From Pseudoalteromonas phenolica (GTDB lineage: Bacteria; Pseudomonadota; Gammaproteobacteria; Enterobacterales; Alteromonadaceae), in assembly GCF_005886345.1 (NCBI RefSeq), contig NZ_PNEC01000036.1, positions 1 through 64,000 of the forward strand: a stretch of 64,000 nt of DNA, written 5' to 3'. Shown piece by piece: positions 1 to 7,684 of this stretch; within the stretch, counting starts at the first letter, position 1; each line of letters opens with the position of its first letter. The notes under the pieces are model-generated. The model searched no databases and was not told where the DNA came from. It saw only the letters and a list, made by a program, of their open reading frames with translations. A program made the translations under genes and the position numbers.

Positions 1-42
1 CTTGGCCTTGTTTCTGCTAATTTTTTGCAGGAAACCGTGTGC

Positions 43-58
43 GAGGGAGTTTTCCCTC
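43..58 (+). other. Short hairpin before the GRDP-like gene
   Basis: A perfect six-base inverted repeat (GAGGGA, four-base loop, TCCCTC) lies 28 bases before the first gene and is followed within ten bases by a run of five T. It could terminate a gene to the left of the window or act in the leader of the downstream mRNA. The spacing before the T run is longer than in a canonical terminator. Confidence 0.35.
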
Positions 59-85
59 ACCACATTTTTCAAAGAGGAGTAAAAA

Positions 86-625
86 ATGGAAATTAATGAC
101 ACAATTTTTGAAGAAGTAAGACGATATAAAAGCCCAGGTGTTATAGAGAGGTTTTGTAAGATTTATGGGTTTGAGCCTGCAGATGCCGAATTATTATTTG
201 AAGATGTTAAAAGTTGGTTAGCACTCGCGTGTTTAGCGAAAAAAGAACACCCAGAAAAAAACTTTGTGATCGATCATGCATTGGTTGCGATTGACGAAAT
301 GTGGCACAACTTTGTTTTGTTTACGCATGAATATACCCAGTTTTGTGAAAAGTATTTTGGTGGATATTTACATCATAATCCTTCTACTTCAGAGAATAAG
401 GGTGAAGAGTTCGAGCTTATGAAAAAGATGAGCTTAGAAGAAAAGCAAAAATACGCAATGGATAAATTACGTTGGCAGTACCAATACACAATGGAAAAGC
501 TCGGTAAAGAGACATTTCTGCGCTGGTATCAAGGTTATTCAAGAGCTTACTCAGAAGAGGTTCTTGCAAAATTAGCTTATGAAAACACCTTGAAAAAGGG
601 TAATGCAATACAAAAGGCAGCATAA
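86..625 (+). CDS. GRDP-like (glycine-rich domain-containing protein-like) protein beside a RiPP precursor
   Basis: A 179-residue soluble protein without signal peptide or membrane segment. Residues 70-99 carry D-E-M-W-H, then F-T-x-x-Y-x-x-F-C, then F-G-x-x-x-H-H-x-P. I recognise this pattern from the glycine-rich domain-containing protein-like family (PF07173/DUF1399 type), whose biochemical role is not established. The conserved Trp, His and His-His residues could bind a ligand or metal; that is inference. The start is supported by an AGGAG element seven bases upstream of the ATG. The next gene, 14 bases downstream, encodes a 47-residue double-glycine peptide with two cysteines, so the pair is probably co-transcribed and ends at the hairpin near 816-845. 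A role as modifying enzyme, chaperone or immunity protein for that peptide is plausible but unproven. Confidence 0.62.
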   Translation: MEINDTIFEEVRRYKSPGVIERFCKIYGFEPADAELLFEDVKSWLALACLAKKEHPEKNFVIDHALVAIDEMWHNFVLFTHEYTQFCEKYFGGYLHHNPSTSENKGEEFELMKKMSLEEKQKYAMDKLRWQYQYTMEKLGKETFLRWYQGYSRAYSEEVLAKLAYENTLKKGNAIQKAA

Positions 626-639
626 ATCAGGGTGCTAAA

Positions 640-783
640 ATGAAAGTTGTTTTGAAAAAGAAAGAACTTAAAAAACTATATAAAAACAAACCTTTATTAC
701 CTAATGAAGGAACAGTTGCCATAAAGGGAGGACTTGAATTTGTTCCGATCACAGATAGCTGCTTTATATGTGATAGCTTTTAG
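640..783 (+). CDS. Putative lanthipeptide-type precursor peptide 1 (double-glycine leader)
   Basis: A 47-residue ORF that gene callers would miss. The leader is Lys-rich and ends in I-K-G-G at residues 28-31. The predicted core, residues 32-47, is LEFVPITDSCFICDSF, with Thr38, Ser40 and Ser46 as possible dehydration sites and Cys41 and Cys44 as possible ring partners. The leader aligns without gaps to that of the second precursor (6108-6269, minus) at 12 of 27 positions. The shared pattern is L-x-K-K-x-[LI]-K-x-L, then P-x-E-x-T-x-x-I-x-G-G. This is the main reason for calling it real and for assigning it to the same LanB/LanC/C39 machinery. It follows the GRDP-like gene by 14 bases and is itself followed by a terminator. 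The RBS is weak (AGGGTG about six bases before ATG). Modification and activity are inferred. Confidence 0.72.
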   Translation: MKVVLKKKELKKLYKNKPLLPNEGTVAIKGGLEFVPITDSCFICDSF

Positions 784-806
784 TCTCTTCGGTTTTAAGG
801 TGTTAC

Positions 807-991
807 TTTGAGTCTGCCAATCATTTATAAGATTGGCTTTTCTTTAACAAAAAAGCCCGCATACCATTTAGTTATAAAGATTAACTCATTTTAACCTCTT
901 CAATCCCCCATTTTATACTTATCATCTGCTTTGTAAGTCGCTACAATATTGCGCAATTTGCATCTAGTTATTAAATTTTGAGTCTGCCAAT
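807..991 (+). repeat. Two 15-bp direct repeats (807-821 and 977-991) between precursor 1 and glmU
   Basis: TTTGAGTCTGCCAAT occurs twice, 170 bases apart. In the first copy it forms the left arm of the terminator after precursor 1. In the second copy the CCAAT is followed by GAATTGG and makes a small hairpin before glmU. The 300-base gap also holds the glmU promoter region; I could not assign a confident -10/-35 pair. The repeats may mark an old duplication or an insertion boundary. Confidence 0.6.
816..845 (+). terminator. Rho-independent terminator after precursor 1
   Basis: A seven-base stem (GCCAATC/GATTGGC) with an eight-base loop is followed by TTTTCTTT. It sits 33 bases after the precursor stop codon and separates the GRDP-like/precursor unit from glmU. 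Confidence 0.75.
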
Positions 992-1091
992 GAATTGGTT
1001 TGCATTTGCACATGAAGTGACTTGCTTAAAGCTCGGTTTAGTGATGGTTGCATATTAAAAATACACGCTAATAAATAAGGACCCTGTGTTA

Positions 1092-2453
1092 ATGGCACTT
1101 ACATCTATCATCCTTGCTGCGGGTAAAGGCACTCGTATGCGCTCTAAACTTCCAAAAGTTCTTCACCCGGTTGCGGGTAAACCTATGGTGCAGCACGTAA
1201 TCGACAATGCAGTATCACTCGGTGCTCGTGAAACGAGCTTGGTTTACGGCCATGGTCGTGAGCAGCTACAAGCGGCGCTTTCACACAATGAAGTAAATTG
1301 GGTTTTACAAGAAGAGCAATTAGGCACAGGTCATGCTGTGGCTGTCGCTAAAGAGCATATTGCAGATGATGATACCGTTTTAATCTTATACGGTGATGTG
1401 CCGCTAACTAAAAAGTCGACATTAGAAAAGCTACTCGCTGCGACGCCTGAAAAAGGTCTAGCTGTATTAACGGTCAACCTTGATGACCCAACAGGTTATG
1501 GTCGTATGCTTCGCGAAAATGGCAAACTTGTGGGTATTGTAGAGCAAAAAGATGCAACACCTGAGCAGTTAGCGATCCAAGAGATCAACACAGGTATCAT
1601 GGCGGCAAATGGTGACTTGTTAAAGCGTTGGTTAAGCAACCTTTCAAATAATAATGCACAAGGTGAATACTACCTGACGGACATCGTAGCTATGGCGCAC
1701 AGTGAAGGCGTTGAAATTACCTCGGCTCAGCCAGATCACCCAATGGAAGTGGAAGGCGCGAACAACCGTGTGCAACTTGCAGCCCTTGAGCGAGCTTATC
1801 AGTCATGGCAAGCAGAAGAATTAATGAACAACGGTGCAAGCCTTGCAGATCCTGCACGCATCGACGTGCGTGGTACGGTAAAAACAGGTCAAGACGTGCA
1901 AATCGATGTGAATGTTATCTTTGAAGGTGATGTCGTGATCGGCGACGACGTGGTTATTGGTCCAAATTGCGTACTTAAAAACTGTACTATCGGTGATGGT
2001 GTTGTTGTAAAAGCAAATAGCATGATTGAAGATGCGCAAGTCGCTGCTAAGTGTACGCTTGGTCCATTTGCGCGCTTACGCCCAGGTGCGGTAATGGAAG
2101 AAGACTCTCACATTGGTAACTTTGTTGAGATGAAAAAGTCACGTCTAGGTAAAGGCTCAAAAGCTAATCACCTAACATATTTAGGTGATGCCGAAGTCGG
2201 TGAAAAAGTAAATATTGGTGCAGGTACCATTACTTGTAACTATGATGGCGTGAATAAATCAAAAACCATCATTGGTGACAACGCATTTATTGGTTCTAAC
2301 TCTTCTTTGGTTGCTCCTGTACAAATTGGTGCGACAGCGACAGTTGGAGCGGGTTCCGTGATCACTTCAAACATTGCAGATGAGCAGTTAGCTGTTGCTC
2401 GAGGCAAACAGCGCAACCTTGATGGTTGGCAACGTCCAATAAAAAAGGTCTAA
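1092..2453 (+). CDS. glmU: Bifunctional N-acetylglucosamine-1-phosphate uridyltransferase / glucosamine-1-phosphate acetyltransferase
   Basis: Makes UDP-GlcNAc for peptidoglycan and LPS in the cytoplasm: it acetylates glucosamine-1-phosphate and then transfers UMP. The N-terminal pyrophosphorylase domain has the signature [18 protein letters not shown] near residue 10. The C-terminal half is a left-handed beta-helix of hexapeptide repeats (for example [21 protein letters not shown] and [14 protein letters not shown]). At 453 residues it matches the family length. I chose the ATG at 1092, giving [13 protein letters not shown], over an in-frame GTG six bases earlier, because the conserved N-terminus begins there; an AAGGA element lies about ten bases upstream. 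It is flanked by RiPP genes on both sides, and glmS lies about 58 kb downstream on the same strand. Confidence 0.97.
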   Translation: MALTSIILAAGKGTRMRSKLPKVLHPVAGKPMVQHVIDNAVSLGARETSLVYGHGREQLQAALSHNEVNWVLQEEQLGTGHAVAVAKEHIADDDTVLILYGDVPLTKKSTLEKLLAATPEKGLAVLTVNLDDPTGYGRMLRENGKLVGIVEQKDATPEQLAIQEINTGIMAANGDLLKRWLSNLSNNNAQGEYYLTDIVAMAHSEGVEITSAQPDHPMEVEGANNRVQLAALERAYQSWQAEELMNNGASLADPARIDVRGTVKTGQDVQIDVNVIFEGDVVIGDDVVIGPNCVLKNCTIGDGVVVKANSMIEDAQVAAKCTLGPFARLRPGAVMEEDSHIGNFVEMKKSRLGKGSKANHLTYLGDAEVGEKVNIGAGTITCNYDGVNKSKTIIGDNAFIGSNSSLVAPVQIGATATVGAGSVITSNIADEQLAVARGKQRNLDGWQRPIKKV

Positions 2454-2486
2454 GCACTTAATTAGAAGTAAAGACTTAATCAGTAT

Positions 2487-2517
2487 AAAAGAGCAGCGTT
2501 CGCTGCTCTTTTACTTT
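2487..2517 (+). terminator. Rho-independent terminator after glmU
   Basis: AAAGAGCAGCG and CGCTGCTCTTT form an 11-base stem with a two-base loop, followed by a T-rich tract. It lies about 35 bases past the glmU stop. Confidence 0.9.
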
Positions 2518-2607
2518 TAGTGACTTTGCTTATTATTTCTTTATCGTAGGCAAAGTGGTACATTGGTTTTTGAAGTTAATTTAACGTTAACCTATAAGAA
2601 GTAACCT

Positions 2608-3852
2608 ATGGACAGTCTATTCCGCAAAGAAGTGCTGGAACATAAACGACATCGACTAGAAGGAGCTGTGTCGCTTATTCAGCCACCTATTTTCAGAAGA
2701 CTGACAGTGCTGATATTAACCGTTGTCATTGTTAGTTTGATATTTCTGAGTTTAGGACAATATACAAGAAAAGAACGAGTGAGTGGTGTTATTGAACCTG
2801 ATGCTGGCTTATTGCGTGTTGAAGCCTCTCAATCAGGTTTAATATCTGAGGTTCTTGTCTCTGAAGGTCAGTTTGTAGAAGCTGGAGCGCCTTTGCTGAG
2901 AATTGCCTCAGTGAAGCATAGTAGCCAAGAGTTAGAGCTCAATCAGACTCTACTCAATCAATATCAGTTTCAACTTAATTCACTTGAACGACAAATCACC
3001 CAGCAGTTAGCGCAAGATGCCTTAGATCTTGAGCAGCTCAACTTACAAAAAATTGCACTTGCACAGCGTTTATCTGAACTTGATAGTCAGGCTGCGACGT
3101 TCAAACAACGCCTAGCTTTAAATAAACAAATGGTTGAGCAAGTTGGCAGTTTAAAAGGCACGGGCTATATCTCTGAATTAGAGTTACAAAGACAAAAAGA
3201 CACCTTGTTATCATTGCAGCAGCAGGATTCAAGTATTAAGTCTGAGCGCGTATCGTTGGCAAGCCAGTTACAGCAACTCGAAAAGCAAATTGAACAACGC
3301 CCATTGCAACAGCAAACTCGTTTAGCGCAATTAGAATCTCAACGCGCTGATCTAACAATACAACTATCATCGATTGAGCAGCAGCGTTTAGGTGAGTTAC
3401 GAGCGCCTAAATCAGGTATTGTTAGTGGCTTAACGGCGAAAGTGGGTAAAACAGTGGCATCAGGGCAAAGCTTACTCTCTGTACTCCCTGAGAATAGTGA
3501 AATGCAAGCTATTGTTTATGTGCCGACCTCGGCATTTGGCTTCGTTGATGTTGGGCAAAATGCGCGCTTACGTTATCACGCTTTTCCCTATGAAAAGTTT
3601 GGTGTCTACGATGGCACCATCAAAGAAATAAGTAACTCAGTGATCTTACCTGATGAAGCCACAACGCCAAGCTTGCTCACTGAGCCAGCTTACCGAGTGG
3701 TAGTAGCTCTTCACAACCAAGATATTCAAGCTTATGGAAAAGCGACACCGCTAAGAGCGGGTATGAGGCTTGATGCCGACATAGTCATTGAAGAACGTTC
3801 TTTACTTCGTTGGTTATTCGATCCGGTATTTAGTATTAAAGGTCAGCTGTAG
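2608..3852 (+). CDS. HlyD-family periplasmic adaptor of the peptide exporter
   Basis: A 414-residue membrane-fusion protein expected to link the inner-membrane ABC exporter to an outer-membrane channel such as TolC. A single N-terminal transmembrane helix at about residues 32-52 is followed by the biotinyl-lipoyl-like segment (SGVIEPDAGLLRVEAS). A long Gln/Leu/Glu-rich coiled-coil hairpin spans about residues 110-260, then comes the closing LRAPKSGIVSGL half-motif. It resembles CvaA-type adaptors of colicin V and bacteriocin exporters. It is immediately upstream of the C39 peptidase transporter (47-base gap) and probably forms one transcript with it. No outer-membrane factor gene is nearby, so a TolC encoded elsewhere is presumably used. 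Confidence 0.9.
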   Translation: MDSLFRKEVLEHKRHRLEGAVSLIQPPIFRRLTVLILTVVIVSLIFLSLGQYTRKERVSGVIEPDAGLLRVEASQSGLISEVLVSEGQFVEAGAPLLRIASVKHSSQELELNQTLLNQYQFQLNSLERQITQQLAQDALDLEQLNLQKIALAQRLSELDSQAATFKQRLALNKQMVEQVGSLKGTGYISELELQRQKDTLLSLQQQDSSIKSERVSLASQLQQLEKQIEQRPLQQQTRLAQLESQRADLTIQLSSIEQQRLGELRAPKSGIVSGLTAKVGKTVASGQSLLSVLPENSEMQAIVYVPTSAFGFVDVGQNARLRYHAFPYEKFGVYDGTIKEISNSVILPDEATTPSLLTEPAYRVVVALHNQDIQAYGKATPLRAGMRLDADIVIEERSLLRWLFDPVFSIKGQL

Positions 3853-3899
3853 ACTTTCAGCATAAGACTATTTTTATAACAATAATAAGGCAGTAAAAG

Positions 3900-6023
3900 A
3901 TGCATGAAGAAGATGAAAATGTAGTAAATAAACTACAGTTTTGGTCAAGGAACTCATTGCCCATTATTTTACAGTCGGAAGCCGCAGAATGTGGTTTAGC
4001 AAGCTTAGCTATGGTGGCGTGTTACCATGGTTATCAAACCGACTTGGTATCTATTCGACAAAAATTTAGCATTTCTCTCGAGGGCGCGACGTTACTCGAT
4101 ATTATGGGGTTTGCTGAGCAGCTAAACTTAAGCACAAGACCTTTACGTATTGAGCTTGAAGATCTCGACGCATTACAAACGCCTTGTATTTTACACTGGG
4201 ATCTCAATCATTTTGTGGTGCTAAAGAAAGCCAATGAAAAGCGTATTGTCATTCATGATCCTGCCAAGGGCGAGAAAACTCTGACACTTGAGGAAGCGTC
4301 AAAACATTTTACTGGCGTAGCGTTAGAGCTCACACCAACCAAAGATTTTGAGAAGCAAGAGAGCAAGCCAACGCTTAAATTTTCTGATTTTTGGAGTCGT
4401 ATATCAGGTCTTAAACGCTCTTTATTACTGATTTTCTTATTATCTATGTTGCTGCAAGTTTTTACCCTCGCAGCGCCATATTACATTCAGTTAGTAATTG
4501 ATGACGTAGTTCTCACCGGAGACACCTCATTACTCACTGTGCTTGCGGTGGGCTTTTTCTTAGTTTTAGTCTTTGAGATAGCCACTAATGCATTGCGAGG
4601 CTTTACCTTGCTGCACTTTGGTAACCAGATGAATATTCAGCTCGGTGCTAATTTATTCCATCATCTTGTGCGCCTTCCTATTTCATACTTTGAAAAGCGC
4701 CACATGGGTGATGTAGTGTCACGTTTTGGTTCGCTACAGCAAGTTAAACAGTTACTGACAACTGGGGTTATCGAAGCCATTATTGATGGTTTAATGGCGA
4801 TAATCACCTTAGCTATGATTTTCTTCTATAGCCCGACCTTATCGGCCGTGGTGCTGGTGGCGGTATTTGCTTATGCCGGTGTGCGAATTGCGATGTATAA
4901 GCCATATCGAGCTATAAGTGAACAAGAGATCATGGCGCGAGCAGAAGAAAACTCTAACTTTATGGAAACTGTACGCGGCATCCAAACTATCAAATTATTT
5001 GGCTCTGAAGTAAAACGAGAAGGTCAGTGGCAAAACCGCTATGCCAATGCTATTAACCAAAATATCCGTATTGGTAACTTCAATATCGGCTACGATGCTG
5101 TAAATCGAGCGCTGTTTGGTATTGAGAATATTGTTGTGGTGTATTTAGCCGCACACTTGGTCATTCAAGGTGGTTTTAGTACCGGTATGTTATTCGCGTT
5201 TATGTCCTATAAACGTCAGTTTATGGAAAAAACAGCCAACCTCATTGAGAAGTTTATTGAGTTTAAAATGCTTGGTCTGCACTTCGACCGTATTGCAGAT
5301 ATAGCTTTAACCGAAAAAGAAGATTTACAACCCGCAAATATCAAGCGACATACTCTAGAAGGAGACATAGAGGTTAACAATGTCAGCTTTGCTTATTCAG
5401 ATGCGACTCCAAATGTACTTGATAACCTAAGTTTAAATATAAAAGCTGGCGAGTCAGTGGCGATCACAGGCCCTTCTGGTTGCGGTAAGTCAACCTTGCT
5501 AAAAATCTTACTGGGCCTGAATAAAACGAAGTCAGGTGAGGTGTTGATTGACGGTGTGCCTCTAGAGCAAATTGGAGCAAGGCAGTATCGTCAGCAAATA
5601 GCAGCAGTGATGCAAGATGACGAACTACTCTCAGGATCTGTGTCAGACAATATAGCTTTCTTTGATACGCCAGTTGATATGGAGCGTGTTGTTTATTGTG
5701 CGCAACTTGCAGCCATTCACGACGACATTGCTCAAATGCCAATGGGCTATGACAGCTTAATTGGTGATATGGGCTCGAGCTTATCCGGAGGCCAAAAACA
5801 ACGTATTATTCTTGCCCGAGCTTTATATAAACAACCTAAAATTTTGTTTATGGATGAAGCCACCAGCCACTTAGATACTAACTTAGAGGCGGACATTAAC
5901 GAAGCTGTATCACGATTAGATATTACTCGAGTGATCATTGCTCATCGTAAAGAAACAATCGCATCGGCAGATAGGGAAATAAAATTAAAAAAGGTAGCTG
6001 ATTCAATAGAAGAAAAGTGCTAG
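3900..6023 (+). CDS. Peptidase-containing ABC transporter (C39 double-glycine leader peptidase and exporter)
   Basis: A 707-residue PCAT predicted to cut precursor peptides after Gly-Gly and export the core. Domains in order: C39 peptidase (about 1-140) with the oxyanion Gln25 and catalytic Cys31 (QSEAAECGLASLAMV), His104 (LNHFVVL) and Asp120 (HDPAKG); six-helix membrane domain (about 165-450); nucleotide-binding domain with Walker A GPSGCGKST at 524, signature LSGGQKQR and Walker B ILFMDEATSHLD. All three peptidase residues are present, so it should be active. Length and order match the CvaB/RaxB type. Both candidate precursors carry the Gly-Gly site it would need. Pairing a PCAT with a class I (LanB/LanC) system is less usual than with class II. 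An inverted repeat follows the gene. Confidence 0.93.
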   Translation: MHEEDENVVNKLQFWSRNSLPIILQSEAAECGLASLAMVACYHGYQTDLVSIRQKFSISLEGATLLDIMGFAEQLNLSTRPLRIELEDLDALQTPCILHWDLNHFVVLKKANEKRIVIHDPAKGEKTLTLEEASKHFTGVALELTPTKDFEKQESKPTLKFSDFWSRISGLKRSLLLIFLLSMLLQVFTLAAPYYIQLVIDDVVLTGDTSLLTVLAVGFFLVLVFEIATNALRGFTLLHFGNQMNIQLGANLFHHLVRLPISYFEKRHMGDVVSRFGSLQQVKQLLTTGVIEAIIDGLMAIITLAMIFFYSPTLSAVVLVAVFAYAGVRIAMYKPYRAISEQEIMARAEENSNFMETVRGIQTIKLFGSEVKREGQWQNRYANAINQNIRIGNFNIGYDAVNRALFGIENIVVVYLAAHLVIQGGFSTGMLFAFMSYKRQFMEKTANLIEKFIEFKMLGLHFDRIADIALTEKEDLQPANIKRHTLEGDIEVNNVSFAYSDATPNVLDNLSLNIKAGESVAITGPSGCGKSTLLKILLGLNKTKSGEVLIDGVPLEQIGARQYRQQIAAVMQDDELLSGSVSDNIAFFDTPVDMERVVYCAQLAAIHDDIAQMPMGYDSLIGDMGSSLSGGQKQRIILARALYKQPKILFMDEATSHLDTNLEADINEAVSRLDITRVIIAHRKETIASADREIKLKKVADSIEEKC

Positions 6024-6078
6024 AACCAAGTTTTCGTTAGAAACGAAGAGACTTGACTTGAATAGGATTGAGGTAGAT

Positions 6079-6100
6079 GAAACGCCTGTTTAGGCGTTTC
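6079..6100. terminator. Inverted repeat between the exporter and the minus-strand precursor
   Basis: GAAACGCC and GGCGTTTC form a perfect eight-base stem with a six-base loop in the gap between the convergent exporter and precursor 2. The stem could end transcription from both sides. T tracts are weak on both strands, so termination efficiency is uncertain. Confidence 0.6.
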
Positions 6101-6107
6101 GCATTTA

Positions 6108-6269
6108 TCAATGCTTATTGCATGGTCCACAAGTTTTGTAGCCTGCATATCTTTGTTCGCAAGTCATTAATTGACTTGCACCACCACCAGCAATTTGAGG
6201 TGTCATCTCTGTAGGCATGACTTTATCATTTGTAGATAAGTTCTTTATTTTCTTTTTATTTAATTTCAT
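6108..6269 (-). CDS. Class I lanthipeptide precursor peptide 2 (double-glycine leader)
   Basis: A 53-residue ORF found by reading the minus strand of the gap between the C39 exporter and lanC. The leader begins MKLNKKKIKNLS and ends T-P-Q-I-A-G-G at residues 23-29, a style I associate with lanthipeptide leaders. The predicted core is residues 30-53, with Ser32, Thr36 and Thr46 as dehydration sites and Cys37, Cys47 and Cys50 as thiol partners. Three Ser/Thr and three Cys would allow up to three (methyl)lanthionine rings. The ATG at 6269 is preferred: AAGGA is seven bases upstream of it but only one base from the alternative ATG at 6275. The gene is divergent from lanC-lanB and convergent with the exporter. 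Ring pattern and activity are unknown. Confidence 0.85.
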   Translation of the reverse strand: MKLNKKKIKNLSTNDKVMPTEMTPQIAGGGASQLMTCEQRYAGYKTCGPCNKH

Positions 6270-6466
6270 TTTCATATCCTTGTTTGAAAAACGCTCTCAA
6301 AAGTAAGAGCTCACTTAAACTAATACTTAAGCAAATATTTTTCAAGTACTCAAACTTTTGTTTACATAATTTAAATGTGTTGAGCTTTTGGTGACGCTTC
6401 AGTAAGGTAGCAAGTTAGTTGTTGCAGGAATAATAATTAGAATGGTGTTTTCACCTAAGGAAAGAT

Positions 6467-7678
6467 ATGCCAACACATGCTATTGCATCGCCAGAGCAAG
6501 AAGCTCAAATCCGTGCGATTATCAAAAAATTAGCTTCTGAAGTAAGCCAAGACCTCCATACCGTTCAAGGTAATGGATTACTTAGTGGTCTCGCAGGCCA
6601 TTTGTTGTTCTTATTTAACGCCTACCGAATTGATGAAAGTAGCGTTGATGAAGTGTTATTTTCAGAGAAGTTAGAACAGTTACAAGAGCAATTAGACCAA
6701 CAAAGCTTTGAACTTAGCAGTGGTTTAGCCGGCCAAGCTTGGGTGTTAGAGTATTTGAACCAAGCTGATTTAGAGGACTATGAGCCTGACCTTTTAACTG
6801 AAGTTGATCAAATATTTCATGACGCACTTAATCATCAGCCTTGGCCCGGTGAAATCGAGTCTGTGCTAGGTTTAGCCGGCTATGCCCCCTATGCCGCAAG
6901 ACGAAATAAGCACTCAGACCAGTCGGCTTTGTATGGCGTAATAATCAAAAACTTTGCTAGTGTTGCTCTTCAGGTTAATGAAAATGAACTGACATGGTCT
7001 CAACCTGAAAACTCAGTATATCGCTTTGAGAAAGATGATCCTCATAAGCCCGAGTATAACTTAGGGTTAGCGCACGGTGTCCCAGGGATCATTGCATCCT
7101 TGATCCCTGCAATGCAAATCGACACATTAAAAGACACTACAGCTAAGCTACTTACGCAATCGTGTGACTGGTTGATTGCTCAACAAAACCCTCATAAGCA
7201 TGAAGAATGTAGTTTCGGCTCTTGCGTCGACCAAGAACATAAATCTCGTTTAGGGTGGTGCTATGGCGACTTAACCATTGCGCTGACTCTAGCACGTGCC
7301 GGCCATGTTTTAGATAGGCCAAGCTATGTAGATCATGCATTAGAAATAGCACTTAAAGCTGCGAAAAGAGATGCTGCAAGCGGTTTTATTAATGACGCAG
7401 GTTTGTGTCATGGTTTTGTTGGTTTGGTCAGTATTTTCCAGCTTTTAAATAAGCAGATGCCTCACCCTGAACTAGAAAAAGCAGCAAAATATTGGCTTGA
7501 GTTTAGTTTAAATCAATATAACGAAAAGGGCCTTAAAGCCTTTTATTCATACAATGGTGAGACCAAAGAGCATAACGAGAACCACGGTTTTCTTATGGGT
7601 AATGCCGGTGTAGGAATTGGTTTAATTTCAGTGCTGACCGATGATTTAGATTGGGCAGAATGCTTGTTGATGGCATAA
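6467..7678 (+). CDS. lanC: LanC-like lanthionine synthetase cyclase
   Basis: A 403-residue zinc-dependent cyclase predicted to add Cys thiols to dehydrated Ser/Thr residues of the precursor. The repeated GLAG-type toroid motifs of LanC are visible (SGLAGHLLF, SSGLAGQAWV, LGLAHGVPGI, GFLMGNAGVGIG). The three zinc ligands are present: Cys265 in GWCYGD, and Cys314 and His315 in LCHGF. The length is typical of the family. The start ATG follows AAGGAAAGAT. The gene ends seven bases before lanB, so the two are an operon. The 190 bases upstream form a divergent promoter region shared with precursor 2. No phosphorylation or kinase domain is fused, which fits a class I enzyme. Confidence 0.95.
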   Translation: MPTHAIASPEQEAQIRAIIKKLASEVSQDLHTVQGNGLLSGLAGHLLFLFNAYRIDESSVDEVLFSEKLEQLQEQLDQQSFELSSGLAGQAWVLEYLNQADLEDYEPDLLTEVDQIFHDALNHQPWPGEIESVLGLAGYAPYAARRNKHSDQSALYGVIIKNFASVALQVNENELTWSQPENSVYRFEKDDPHKPEYNLGLAHGVPGIIASLIPAMQIDTLKDTTAKLLTQSCDWLIAQQNPHKHEECSFGSCVDQEHKSRLGWCYGDLTIALTLARAGHVLDRPSYVDHALEIALKAAKRDAASGFINDAGLCHGFVGLVSIFQLLNKQMPHPELEKAAKYWLEFSLNQYNEKGLKAFYSYNGETKEHNENHGFLMGNAGVGIGLISVLTDDLDWAECLLMA

Positions 7679-7684
7679 GGAGTA

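Noticed and set aside
6270..6275. Upstream ATG for precursor 2 adding Met-Lys
   Set aside because: The AAGGA ribosome site would be only one base from it; the next ATG has a spacing of seven.
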